A stretch of DNA of 17,108 bases. Source: an uncultured Rhodospirillales bacterium (GTDB lineage: Bacteria; Pseudomonadota; Alphaproteobacteria; ATCC43930; CGMCC-115725). Position 1 is the first letter of the stretch. Each line of letters starts with the position of its first letter. A program made the position numbers and the translations under genes. Shown piece by piece: positions 1-7,134 of this stretch. Location: contig CAIUCF010000826.1 of the NCBI GenBank assembly GCA_903897565.1, positions 1 to 17,108 of the forward strand, read 5' to 3'. The notes below the pieces were generated by a model, which was not told where the DNA came from, searched no databases, and saw only the letters and a list, made by a program, of their open reading frames with translations.

Positions 1-1265
1 AAGTCCGCGGTCGTGACACCGAGATAGCTGGTGGCACCCGTTCCCCATTTTTCCTTGATCGAGATACCGCCGCGCCCGCGCAGATCCATGCGCGAGTAAT
101 TGCCGTCGACCGCGTCGAAACCGGTCGCGAAGATCAGTACGTCGAGGGGATAATCGCCGCCTGCCGTGCGGACTCCCTCGGGTGTGATCTCGGTGATCGG
201 CTCGGCATTGATGTCGACCAGGCTGACATTGTCGCGGTTGAAGGTCTCGTAATAGCCGCCATCGCAGAGCGGTCGCCGGGCGTAGAGTTCGGTGGGCGTC
301 AGTTTTTTGGCTGTTTCCGGATCCTTCACGATCTCCTTGATCTTGGCGCGGATGAAGGAGGCCGCGGCTTCGTTGGCCTCGCGATCGGTGGCAATGTCGC
401 AGAAGGTGCCGAACATGAACCGGAACCCGCCGCCGGCGTCCCAGGACTCCTGAAACACTCTTTGCCGTTCCTCTTCGGAAACACTCATGGCGGGAACTTT
501 GCTCTCGCTGAAACCGAAGGCGACCATGGATTCACGTGCGTCTTTCCAGATCTGCGGATAGCTAGCCTTGATCTCGCGGACATAATCGTCGGAAAGCGGG
601 CCATGCTGCGCAGGGACGCTGTATTGCGGGGTCCGCTGGAACACCGTGAGGTGCTTTACGATCGGCCCGAGTTCGGTGACGACCTGGACCCCGGTCGATC
701 CGGTGCCGATCAGGCCGACGCGCTTGCCGGTGAGATCGACGCCCGCCGGCCAATTGCCGGTGTGATACTGCGCGCCCTTGAAGCTCTCGCGGCCTTTGAT
801 CTTCGGAAGATTGGTCGCGGACAGGAGGCCGAGGGCGGTGACGAGATATTGCGTCGTCAGCTTTTCGCCGCTGTCGGTTTCGAGCTCCCACAGGTTGGTC
901 TGCTCGTTGAAATGAGCTCGGGTAACGCCGGTCTTGAACTGGAAACTGCGACGCAGATCGAAGCGATCGGCCACATGCTCGAGATAGGATAGGATCTCGG
1001 GCTGTCTTGGGTAGCGCTCGCTCCACCGCCAGTCCTGAAGCAAGTCGTCACTGAAGGAATAATTGTAGACGAAGCTGTCGGAATCGGACCGGGCGCCGGG
1101 GTAGCGGTTCCAATACCAGGTGCCGCCGACACCGCCGGCCCGATCGAAACCGCGGACATTCATGCCGAGCTGGTCCCGCAGCTTGTGTATCATGTAGAGC
1201 CCGCCGAAGCCGGCGCCGATAACGACGGCGTCGTAATCTCGCTTGGGTTCCTGTGATTGCGCCAT
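1..1265 (-). CDS. Flavin-containing monooxygenase, Baeyer-Villiger type (C-terminus outside window)
   Basis: Likely NADPH- and FAD-dependent, inserting an oxygen atom next to a ketone to give an ester or lactone. I read 421 residues before the left edge; the family is usually 500-600 residues. A FAD-binding GAGFGG lies at residues 17-22, followed by the VGGTWYWNRYPGARSD stretch typical of the family. The Baeyer-Villiger fingerprint FxGxxxHxxxWP is complete as FKGAQYHTGNWP (162-173), and a second Rossmann motif GTGSTG (187-192) should bind NADPH. The ATG at 1265 follows a GGGAGA ribosome site (about 1271-1276). The gene follows the acyl-CoA dehydrogenase gene by 69 bp on the same strand and is probably the last visible gene of that operon. 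A cyclic or aryl ketone substrate would fit the neighbouring CoA ligase and beta-oxidation genes, but that is inference; related enzymes also oxidise N or S. Confidence 0.9.
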   Translation of the reverse strand, partial: MAQSQEPKRDYDAVVIGAGFGGLYMIHKLRDQLGMNVRGFDRAGGVGGTWYWNRYPGARSDSDSFVYNYSFSDDLLQDWRWSERYPRQPEILSYLEHVADRFDLRRSFQFKTGVTRAHFNEQTNLWELETDSGEKLTTQYLVTALGLLSATNLPKIKGRESFKGAQYHTGNWPAGVDLTGKRVGLIGTGSTGVQVVTELGPIVKHLTVFQRTPQYSVPAQHGPLSDDYVREIKASYPQIWKDARESMVAFGFSESKVPAMSVSEEERQRVFQESWDAGGGFRFMFGTFCDIATDREANEAAASFIRAKIKEIVKDPETAKKLTPTELYARRPLCDGGYYETFNRDNVSLVDINAEPITEITPEGVRTAGGDYPLDVLIFATGFDAVDGNYSRMDLRGRGGISIKEKWGTGATSYLGVTTAD

Positions 1266-1297
1266 GTCCGTCTCCCTTTTTATGATTTTCTTGGCCT

Positions 1298-1311
1298 GCT
1301 CCTCGTGGAGC
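1298..1311 (-). other. Small hairpin in the monooxygenase leader
   Basis: GCTCC and GGAGC form a perfect 5-bp stem around a 4-nt loop in the 69-bp gap between the acyl-CoA dehydrogenase stop and the monooxygenase start. No T-run follows on either strand, so it does not look like an intrinsic terminator. It may be chance; otherwise it could be an mRNA processing or stability element. Confidence 0.25.
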
Positions 1312-1334
1312 TGTTCTTTAGGCTGGGTCGTGGT

Positions 1335-2504
1335 TCAGAACGATCTCGGCATCCCGAGGATATGCTCGGCGATATAGCTGAGGATCAGGTTGGTGGAGAT
1401 CGGCGCGACCTGGTAGAGCCGGGTCTCGCGGAATTTGCGCTCGACGTCGTATTCATGGGCGAAGCCGAAGCCGCCATGGAACTGGATGCAGGCGTTCGCC
1501 GCCTCCCAACTCGCCTTGGCGGCCAGGTATTTCGCCATATTGGCTTCGGCGCCGCAGGGCTGGTGAGCATCGAACAGGGTACAGGCCTGCCAGCGCATCA
1601 GGTTGGCGGCCTCGACCTCGATATAGCTCTCGGCGATCGGGAATTGCACACCCTGGTTCTGGCCGATCGGCCGGCCGAAGACGACGCGTTCGCCGACATA
1701 TTTGCTCACCCGGTCGACGAACCAATAGCCGTCGCCGATGCATTCGGCGGCGATCAGGGTGCGCTCGGCGTTGAGTCCGTCGAGGATGTATTTGAAGCCC
1801 TGGCCTTCCTGGCCGATCATGTTCTCGGTCGGGATCTCGAGGTTCTCGAAGAACAGCTCGTTGGTCTCGTGATTGACCATGTTGCGGATCGGCCGGACCG
1901 TCATGCCGCTCTATTCCGCCTGGCGCAGATCGACCATGAAGATCGACATGCCTTCGGACTTCTTCTTGACCTCGGCAAGCGGCGTGGTGCGGGCGAGCAG
2001 GATCATCCAGTCGGAGTGCTGGATGCGCGAGATCCAGACCTTCTGGCCGTTCACGACATAACGGTCGCCGCTCGCGCTCTTGACCGCGGTGGTCTTGATC
2101 TTGGTGGTGTCGGTGCCGGTGCTGGGCTCGGTGACGCCCATCGACTGCAGCCGCCACTCGCCGCTCGCGATCTTCGGCAAATAGAGCTGCTTCTGCGCCT
2201 CGGAGCCATGCCGCAGCAGGGTGCTCATATTGTACATCTGGCCGTGGCAGGCGCCCGAATTGCCGCCCGAGCGGTTGATCTCCTCCATCACCACTGTGGC
2301 TTCGGCGAGGCCGAGGCCGGAGCCGCCGTATTCGGTCGGGATCATGGCGGCCAACCAACCGGCTTCGGTGAGGGCATTGACGAAGGCCTCGGGATAACCC
2401 CGCTCCTCATCGATCCTGCGGTGATATTCGCCGGGGAACTGGGCACAGAGCGCCCGCACCGCGTCGCGGATATCCTGGTATTGGTCGGGGGTATTCATCG
2501 GCAT
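1335..2504 (-). pseudogene. Acyl-CoA dehydrogenase interrupted by an in-frame amber codon
   Basis: Should be an FAD enzyme making the 2,3-double bond of an acyl-CoA. From the ATG at 2504 (GGAGAG ribosome site just upstream) the frame runs 197 residues to a TAG at 1911-1913, then continues in the same frame for another 191 residues to a TGA at 1335-1337. Total length, 389 codons, is normal for the family, and family sequence is unbroken on both sides (DLRQAE, stop, SGMTVRPIR). The N-terminal half carries TEPSTGTDTTKIKTTA; the C-terminal half carries the helical domain with FHGGFGFAHEYDVERKFRETR. The usual C-terminal catalytic Glu (YEGT position) reads APIST, but a Glu lies at about residue 247 in LNAERTLIA, where isovaleryl-CoA dehydrogenase has its base. 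An ATG 6 nt after the stop (1904) could allow restart. This looks like a fresh nonsense mutation or a base-call error. Confidence 0.88.
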
Positions 2505-2534
2505 CGCGGGCTCTCCGGCTGCGGTCTCATAGGC

Positions 2535-3365
2535 TCAGGCGATCAGCGCGCGGGCGCGCGTCGCGAGATGGCCGAGGTGATTTTGCGACCACAGCGCCAC
2601 GCTGCCATCGGCCTCCCGGCGGCCGCAGATCGTGAAGGACTGGGTATCGAATAGCGGGCTGATCGCTTTGAAATCGAACTCCTTGACGACGGCGCCGGGG
2701 CATTCGCGGCGGACGAGGTCCAGCAGCAGCGTGGCGTTCAGGGGACCATGGACGACCAGACCAGGATAACCCTCGACCTCCATCGCATAGGGGCGGTCGT
2801 AATGAATCCGATGACTGTTGAAGGTCAGCGCCGAATAGCGGAACAGCAGCACCGGATCGGGCACGATCTCGCGCGAGAAATCCGCGTCCATGGGCGCAGG
2901 GCTCGGCATGGGCGTCGGATCATCCGGTTTCGGATTGTCGCGAAAGACGAGGTCTTGCTCTTCTCGCACCGCGACCCCGCGCGGGGTTGCGATCTCATGG
3001 GTCAGGGTGACGAAGACCAGGGTGCCGCTGCGGCCCTGCTTGGCGTCGATCCGCTGGATGGTGGAGCGGCGAGAGACAGTGTCGCCGATGCGGATGGGCG
3101 AGTCGAACCACGTCCGTCCCCCGGCCCACATCCGCCGCGGCAGCGGGATCGGCGGCAGGAAATCGCCGCGCTTGGGATGGCCGTCGGGGCCGATCAGATG
3201 CGCCGGCGGCTTCGGCGTGAAGTAGGCCCAATGCCAGAGCGCCGGGAGATCCTGGCCGGGATCGGCGAGATCGAACGTCGCCGCCAGCCCGGCTACCGGC
3301 GCAGCAGTCACGATGTCATGGACGGTTTCGCTGCGGCCGAGCCAGCTCGAGAAATCCTGCTGCAT
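2535..3365 (-). CDS. MaoC/HTD2-type hotdog enoyl-CoA hydratase (mesaconyl-CoA hydratase-like)
   Basis: Predicted to hydrate a 2-enoyl-CoA to a (3R)-hydroxyacyl-CoA. The 276-residue protein fits the two-hotdog layout of the FAS1-like dehydratase / mesaconyl-C4-CoA hydratase group. The N-terminal half (about 1-145) has PLPRRMWAGGRTWF (75-87). The C-terminal half has the hydratase-2-like segment FRYSALTFNSHRIHYD (175-190), whose His-containing TFNSHRIHYD should hold the active-site residues, then EGYPGLVVHGPL (198-209). The open frame extends upstream to 3710, but that part is out-of-frame thiolase sequence. The ATG at 3365 shares its A with the thiolase stop (TGATG) and has GAGAGG just upstream, so the two genes are probably translationally coupled. 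The exact acyl-CoA is not shown by the sequence. Confidence 0.86.
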   Translation of the reverse strand: MQQDFSSWLGRSETVHDIVTAAPVAGLAATFDLADPGQDLPALWHWAYFTPKPPAHLIGPDGHPKRGDFLPPIPLPRRMWAGGRTWFDSPIRIGDTVSRRSTIQRIDAKQGRSGTLVFVTLTHEIATPRGVAVREEQDLVFRDNPKPDDPTPMPSPAPMDADFSREIVPDPVLLFRYSALTFNSHRIHYDRPYAMEVEGYPGLVVHGPLNATLLLDLVRRECPGAVVKEFDFKAISPLFDTQSFTICGRREADGSVALWSQNHLGHLATRARALIA

Positions 3366-4570
3366 CACGCCCTCTCGAAGATCGCGGCGATGCCCTGGCC
3401 GCCGCCGATGCACATGGTCTCGAGACCATAGCGCAGTTTGCGCCGCTGCATCTCGTGCAGCAACGTCGTCATGATCCGTACCCCCGTCGCGCCGACCGGG
3501 TGGCCGAGCGAGATGCCCGAGCCGTTGACGTTGAGACGATCTTCGAGCGCGTCGAGACTGCTGCCCCAGCCCTTGACCACGGCGAGCGCCTGGGCGGCGA
3601 AGGCCTCGTTCAATTCGATCAGCCCCATGGCATCGAGGCTGAGGCCCGTCTTCCGCATCAGCTTGGCGACGGCGGGGACAGGGCCGATCCCCATCGTCGC
3701 CGGCTCGCACCCGGTCACCGCCCAGCCCGCCAGAAAGCCCAGCGGTTCGAGACCGAGCCGCGCCAGTTGGTCCTCGGCGACGACCAGGCAGGCGGCGGCA
3801 GCATCGTTCTGCTGGCAGGCGTTGCCGGCGGTGACGGTGCCGCCCTTCATGATCGGCCGGAGCTTGGCGAGGCTGTCGAGGTCGATATCCGCGCGAATGC
3901 CTTCGTCGCGCGCGAAGATCACCGGGTCACCGCGCCGTTGCGGTACCGGGACCGGCACGATTTCCTCGGCGAACAAGCCGGCCGCCTGCGCGGCGGCCGC
4001 GCGACGATGGCTGCGCAGGGCGAAGGCGTCGGCATCCTCCCGCGCGATCGCGTAGTCGCGCGCCAGATTTTCGGCCGTCTCGATCATGCCGGAGATCACG
4101 CCGAAGCGCTCGACGGGCTGCGAGCGCTCGCGCCCGCGCTCCAGCCGGTCGTGGAATTTCACCGTGCCGGCGCGAGCGCCCCAGCGCATGTCGGTGGTAT
4201 AGTATTCGACATTGCTCATGCTCTCGACGCCGCCGGCGAGCACGACGTCGGCGGCGCCGGTCTGCACCATCATCGCCGCCATCGCGATCGCCTGTACGCC
4301 GCTGCCGCAGCGGCGGTCGAGTTGCATGCCCGGCACCTCGATCGGCAGTCCGGCCTGCAACGCCACCCAGCGGCCGGTGCAAGGGGTCTCGCCGCTGGTA
4401 TAGGACTGGGCGAAGATCACGTCCTCGATCAGGGCCGGATCAATGCCGGTCTTCGCCAGTACGGCGCGGGCGACGATGGCGCCGAGTTCCTCGACCGGCA
4501 CGGCGCGGAGGGCACCGCCGAAGGCACCGGTGGCGGTGCGCAGCGGGGCGATGATGGCGGCTCTTCTCAT
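3365..4570 (-). CDS. Acetyl-CoA acyltransferase (thiolase)
   Basis: Cleaves a 3-oxoacyl-CoA with CoA to acetyl-CoA and a shortened acyl-CoA; the reverse condensation is possible but less likely here. At 401 residues it is a normal thiolase with all catalytic signatures: nucleophile Cys88 in LDRRCGSGVQA, NEAFAAQ about two-thirds along, His357 in GHPVGATG and Cys387 in CIGGGQG. The ATG at 4570 follows a strong AAGGAG site (4577-4582) that overlaps the stop of the CoA ligase gene. Its own stop overlaps the hydratase start by one base. The tight packing places it in one operon with ligase, hydratase and dehydrogenases. A general catabolic thiolase fits better than a biosynthetic acetoacetyl-CoA thiolase, given the neighbours. 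Confidence 0.95.
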   Translation of the reverse strand: MRRAAIIAPLRTATGAFGGALRAVPVEELGAIVARAVLAKTGIDPALIEDVIFAQSYTSGETPCTGRWVALQAGLPIEVPGMQLDRRCGSGVQAIAMAAMMVQTGAADVVLAGGVESMSNVEYYTTDMRWGARAGTVKFHDRLERGRERSQPVERFGVISGMIETAENLARDYAIAREDADAFALRSHRRAAAAQAAGLFAEEIVPVPVPQRRGDPVIFARDEGIRADIDLDSLAKLRPIMKGGTVTAGNACQQNDAAAACLVVAEDQLARLGLEPLGFLAGWAVTGCEPATMGIGPVPAVAKLMRKTGLSLDAMGLIELNEAFAAQALAVVKGWGSSLDALEDRLNVNGSGISLGHPVGATGVRIMTTLLHEMQRRKLRYGLETMCIGGGQGIAAIFERA

Positions 4571-4581
4571 CCGATACTCCT

Positions 4582-6093
4582 TCAGGCAGCCGGCGCGGGG
4601 ATGCGTTCGAGCAACTGCCGCTTCAGCACCTTGCCCGAGCCGGTCATCGGTAGGGCGTCAATGGGGATGATCTGCGACGGTCGCTTGTAAGGCGAGAGCC
4701 GGTCGCGGAGATGGGCGTCCAGTGCGGCGCGATCGAGAACGCTGCCGGGCGTCGTCTCGACGAAGGCGACGACTTCCTCGTTGCCATCGGCCTCGCGGCG
4801 TCCGACGACGGCGGAGTTGTGGATGGCCGGGAAGGCGTTGAGCACGCCCTCGACCTCGGCGGGGTAGACGTTGAAGCCGGAGCGGATGATCAGCTCCTTG
4901 AGCCGGCCGACCACGAACAGCGCATCATCCGGTCCGAGATAGCCGATATCGCCGCTCGCGTACCAGCCGCCCGGACGCATGACCTGCGCCGTCGCGTCGG
5001 GATCGCGAAAATAGCCCCGCATCAGCCCCGGGCCGCGCATCCAGATCTCGCCGCGCTCACCGGGCTCCGCGTCGCGGTCGTCGGTGGCGATGATCCGCAG
5101 TTCTGCACCTTCGGCGGGATGACCGGCCGCGGTATCGTCGCGGGGCGCGTCGATCGCGGTAACGCAGAGCGAGCCGGCATACTCCGACATGCCGTAGCCA
5201 TGATGCAGGGGGTGTCCGAACCGCGCCTCGATCACTCGTTTCAGGTCGAGATCGAGCGGACCGGCGCCGGTGTAGAGATAGCGAAGCGCGGGGGCCTCGG
5301 GGCGATCGATACCGAGCGTGTCGAGATGCGCGAGGACGCGGCCGTAGAAGGTCGGCGGCGCGAGCAGGTTCGAGACGCCGCCCTGGGCGAGCGCGTCGAG
5401 CACATCCTGCGGATCGAAGCGGCTGCGCATGACCAGCCCGGCGCCGACCAGAAGCGCCGACATCAGCACCGTGCCGAGGCCGAAAATATGGGTCATCGGC
5501 AGATAGGCATAGACGCGGTCCGCCGCGGTCAGCCGCCGCGATGCTGCCGAGACCCTCGCGAAATGCAGCAACCCGCAATGCGTGACCATCACGCCCTTTG
5601 AGGATCCCGTGGTGCCGGAGGTGAAGATGATCGCGGCGATCTCGCTCGCCGCCGGCTCCGGTTCAGCCATGGCGTCGCTGCGGATCGCGCTGCGCTGCAG
5701 CCCGGGGAGAACGGACGGCCGGGCGGGTTGCCGTCCGGCATGGTCGCGCGCGGCTTCCGAGACACCAGTGGTGTAATAGGTGACGCGGGGATCCGCCTTC
5801 GCCGCGAAGGCGGCGATTTCGGCCGGCGCCATGCGGGCGTTGACGCCACAGGACCAGGCGCTGACCCGGCTGCAGGCGATGATCAGCGCGATATGCTCGG
5901 GGCAGTTCTCGGCGATGATGAGGACTCGATCACCCGGCAGCACGCCGTCTTCGCGCAGTTCGGCCTCGATCTGATCGACGAGGCTGCCCAACGCCGCGAC
6001 GCTGAAGGTTTCGTCCGGCAGGAACAGCAGCGGTGCATCCGGCGTCTGCGCCAGCCGCTGGTCGAAGATTTCGTTGAGGCGGGAAGGGGGCAT
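4582..6093 (-). CDS. AMP-forming acyl-CoA synthetase (ANL superfamily)
   Basis: Activates a carboxylic acid to its acyl-CoA through an acyl-AMP, providing the entry step for the neighbouring beta-oxidation enzymes. The 503-residue chain has the phosphate-binding loop TSGTTGSSKG (158-167), YGMSE (300-304), ribose-binding Asp382 in YASGD, the hinge GRLKELIIRSG (396-406) and the C-terminal catalytic Lys488 in GSGKVLKR. The length matches short/medium-chain or aryl-CoA ligases rather than the longer acetyl-CoA synthetases. It lies 17 bp after the short-chain dehydrogenase and 11 bp before the thiolase on the same strand. No strong ribosome site is visible at the ATG (only a G-rich stretch), so translation may depend on the upstream gene. 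Substrate specificity cannot be read from the motifs. Confidence 0.93.
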   Translation of the reverse strand: MPPSRLNEIFDQRLAQTPDAPLLFLPDETFSVAALGSLVDQIEAELREDGVLPGDRVLIIAENCPEHIALIIACSRVSAWSCGVNARMAPAEIAAFAAKADPRVTYYTTGVSEAARDHAGRQPARPSVLPGLQRSAIRSDAMAEPEPAASEIAAIIFTSGTTGSSKGVMVTHCGLLHFARVSAASRRLTAADRVYAYLPMTHIFGLGTVLMSALLVGAGLVMRSRFDPQDVLDALAQGGVSNLLAPPTFYGRVLAHLDTLGIDRPEAPALRYLYTGAGPLDLDLKRVIEARFGHPLHHGYGMSEYAGSLCVTAIDAPRDDTAAGHPAEGAELRIIATDDRDAEPGERGEIWMRGPGLMRGYFRDPDATAQVMRPGGWYASGDIGYLGPDDALFVVGRLKELIIRSGFNVYPAEVEGVLNAFPAIHNSAVVGRREADGNEEVVAFVETTPGSVLDRAALDAHLRDRLSPYKRPSQIIPIDALPMTGSGKVLKRQLLERIPAPAA

Positions 6094-6110
6094 GGCCCGG
6101 TCCGCCCGCG

Positions 6111-7031
6111 TCAGACCGGATCCCAGGTGAAGACGTCGCCGGAACGGTCGAGGGGATAGAACGCCGCTTTCAATGCCGGCAGGGCGTGGCTGGCGATCGT
6201 CTCCGGCGTCCAGCCCTCGCTGCGATGGACCGAGCGTTCCGGGCGCGGTTGGCTCATCAGGAAGATTTCATTGTTGCGCACGGCGAAGATCTGGCCGCTG
6301 ACGTCGCGTCCGGCGTCGCTGGCCAGCGCCACCGCCAGCGGCGCGATCTTGGCAGGCGTCATCTGCTTCAGCCGCTCGACCCGCTGTTGCTCGGCCGGGG
6401 TTTCGGTCGGGATCGAGCCGATCATGCGGCTCCAGGCGAAGGGCGCGATGCAGTTGGAGCGCACGCCGAACTTGGCCATGTCGAGCGCAATCGATTTCGA
6501 CAGCGCGGCGAGGCCGAGCTTGGCGGCGGCGTAGTTGGCCTGGCCGAAATTACCGATCAGACCCGAAGTCGAAGTCATGTGGACGTAGCAGCCCGAGCCT
6601 TGCTCCTTGAAATGCGGTGCAGCCGCGCGGCTGACGAAGAAACCGCCATAGAGGTGCACTTTGATGACCGCGTCCCATTCGTCGACCGCCATCTTGTGGA
6701 AGAAGCGGTCGCGCAGAATGCCGGCATTGTTGACCACGGTATCGATGCGGCCGAACGTATCGAGCGCCGTCTTGATGATGCCATGCGCGCTGACGGCGTC
6801 GGCGACGCTGTCGGTATTGGCGACGGCCTGGCCGCCCGCGGCGCGGATCTCGTCGACGACGCGCTGCGCCGGGCCGGTGTCGTTGCCTTCGCCGGCGACC
6901 GAGGCGCCGATATCGTTGATGACGAGCTTGGCGCCCGCCCGGGCCATCGCCAGCGCGATTTCGCGGCCGATGCCGCCGCCCGCTCCCGTGACGACGACGA
7001 CCTGTCCTTCGACCATTCCCGTGGCGCTCAT
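6111..7031 (-). CDS. MFE-2-like short-chain dehydrogenase, predicted (3R)-hydroxyacyl-CoA dehydrogenase
   Basis: First gene of the leftward operon. Predicted to oxidise a (3R)-3-hydroxyacyl-CoA to the 3-oxoacyl-CoA with NAD(P)+. The 306-residue protein has the classical SDR cofactor motif TGAGGGIG (15-22), NNAG (101-104) and catalytic Ser154, Tyr167 and Lys171 (TSTSG and YAAAK). The segment IGNFGQANYAAAKLGL and the preceding LRDRFFHKM resemble the dehydrogenase domain of peroxisomal multifunctional enzyme 2, more than fatty-acid-synthesis FabG. The C-terminal ~60 residues extend past a minimal SDR, as in that group. The ATG at 7031 has a weak GAGAG site; Met6 is an alternative start. A divergent LysR gene starts 103 bp away and its likely sites lie upstream of this gene. 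Confidence 0.88.
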   Translation of the reverse strand: MSATGMVEGQVVVVTGAGGGIGREIALAMARAGAKLVINDIGASVAGEGNDTGPAQRVVDEIRAAGGQAVANTDSVADAVSAHGIIKTALDTFGRIDTVVNNAGILRDRFFHKMAVDEWDAVIKVHLYGGFFVSRAAAPHFKEQGSGCYVHMTSTSGLIGNFGQANYAAAKLGLAALSKSIALDMAKFGVRSNCIAPFAWSRMIGSIPTETPAEQQRVERLKQMTPAKIAPLAVALASDAGRDVSGQIFAVRNNEIFLMSQPRPERSVHRSEGWTPETIASHALPALKAAFYPLDRSGDVFTWDPV

Positions 7032-7067
7032 TGCTTCGCTCTCATTCTTGTTTTGGCCTCTGGTCGT

Positions 7068-7097
7068 ATCCTAGGCACGCGGCCATACTAATTCCAA
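7068..7097 (-). promoter_or_regulatory. Candidate sigma-70-type promoter of the leftward catabolic operon
   Basis: On the minus strand, TTGGAA (7097-7092) and TAGGAT (7073-7068) are separated by 18 bp, each matching 4 of 6 consensus bases. Transcription would start near 7061, about 30 bp before the dehydrogenase start. The match is moderate, but it sits directly beside the palindromes at 7099-7132 in the arrangement expected for LysR-type activation. Confidence 0.45.
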
Positions 7098-7098
7098 T

Positions 7099-7115
7099 AT
7101 CTATGGCAGATAGAT
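7099..7115. promoter_or_regulatory. Palindrome ATCTAT-N5-ATAGAT, candidate LysR activation site
   Basis: Six-base perfect arms around a 5-bp centre, beginning 1 bp upstream of the candidate -35 of the leftward promoter. The centre is about 46 bp upstream of the inferred transcription start, where LysR-type activation subsites usually lie. It also fits ATC-N11-GAT. Confidence 0.5.
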
Positions 7116-7117
7116 CC

Positions 7118-7132
7118 ATACATGGGATGTAT
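7118..7132. promoter_or_regulatory. Palindrome ATACAT-GGG-ATGTAT (T-N11-A), candidate LysR recognition site overlapping its own ribosome site
   Basis: A perfect 15-bp inverted repeat with the T-N11-A form typical of LysR-type regulator boxes. Its centre is about 64 bp upstream of the inferred start of the leftward operon, the usual recognition-site position. It ends 2 bp before the LysR gene ATG, and its GGGA (7124-7127) is the only plausible ribosome site for that gene, so bound regulator could repress its own gene. Confidence 0.55.
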
Positions 7133-7134
7133 CG

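Noticed and set aside
1911..1913. UAG read as pyrrolysine, given methylamine genes nearby
   Set aside because: Pyrrolysine is known in methylamine methyltransferases, not acyl-CoA dehydrogenases; no pyl genes are visible, the N-methylglutamate route does not need it, and UAG ends mgsC in this window.
1257..2654. 465-codon plus-strand open frame opposite the interrupted acyl-CoA dehydrogenase
   Set aside because: The minus strand encodes unmistakable family motifs; the plus-strand product is a compositional shadow and runs out of the dehydrogenase gene into its neighbours.
3366..3710. 115-codon N-terminal extension of the hydratase frame
   Set aside because: The extension overlaps the thiolase C-terminus out of frame and has no hotdog-family sequence; the ATG at 3365 has a ribosome site and a coupled TGATG overlap.
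3455..4690. 411-codon plus-strand open frame opposite the thiolase
   Set aside because: The thiolase has complete catalytic motifs on the minus strand; the opposite frame has no domain and biased composition.
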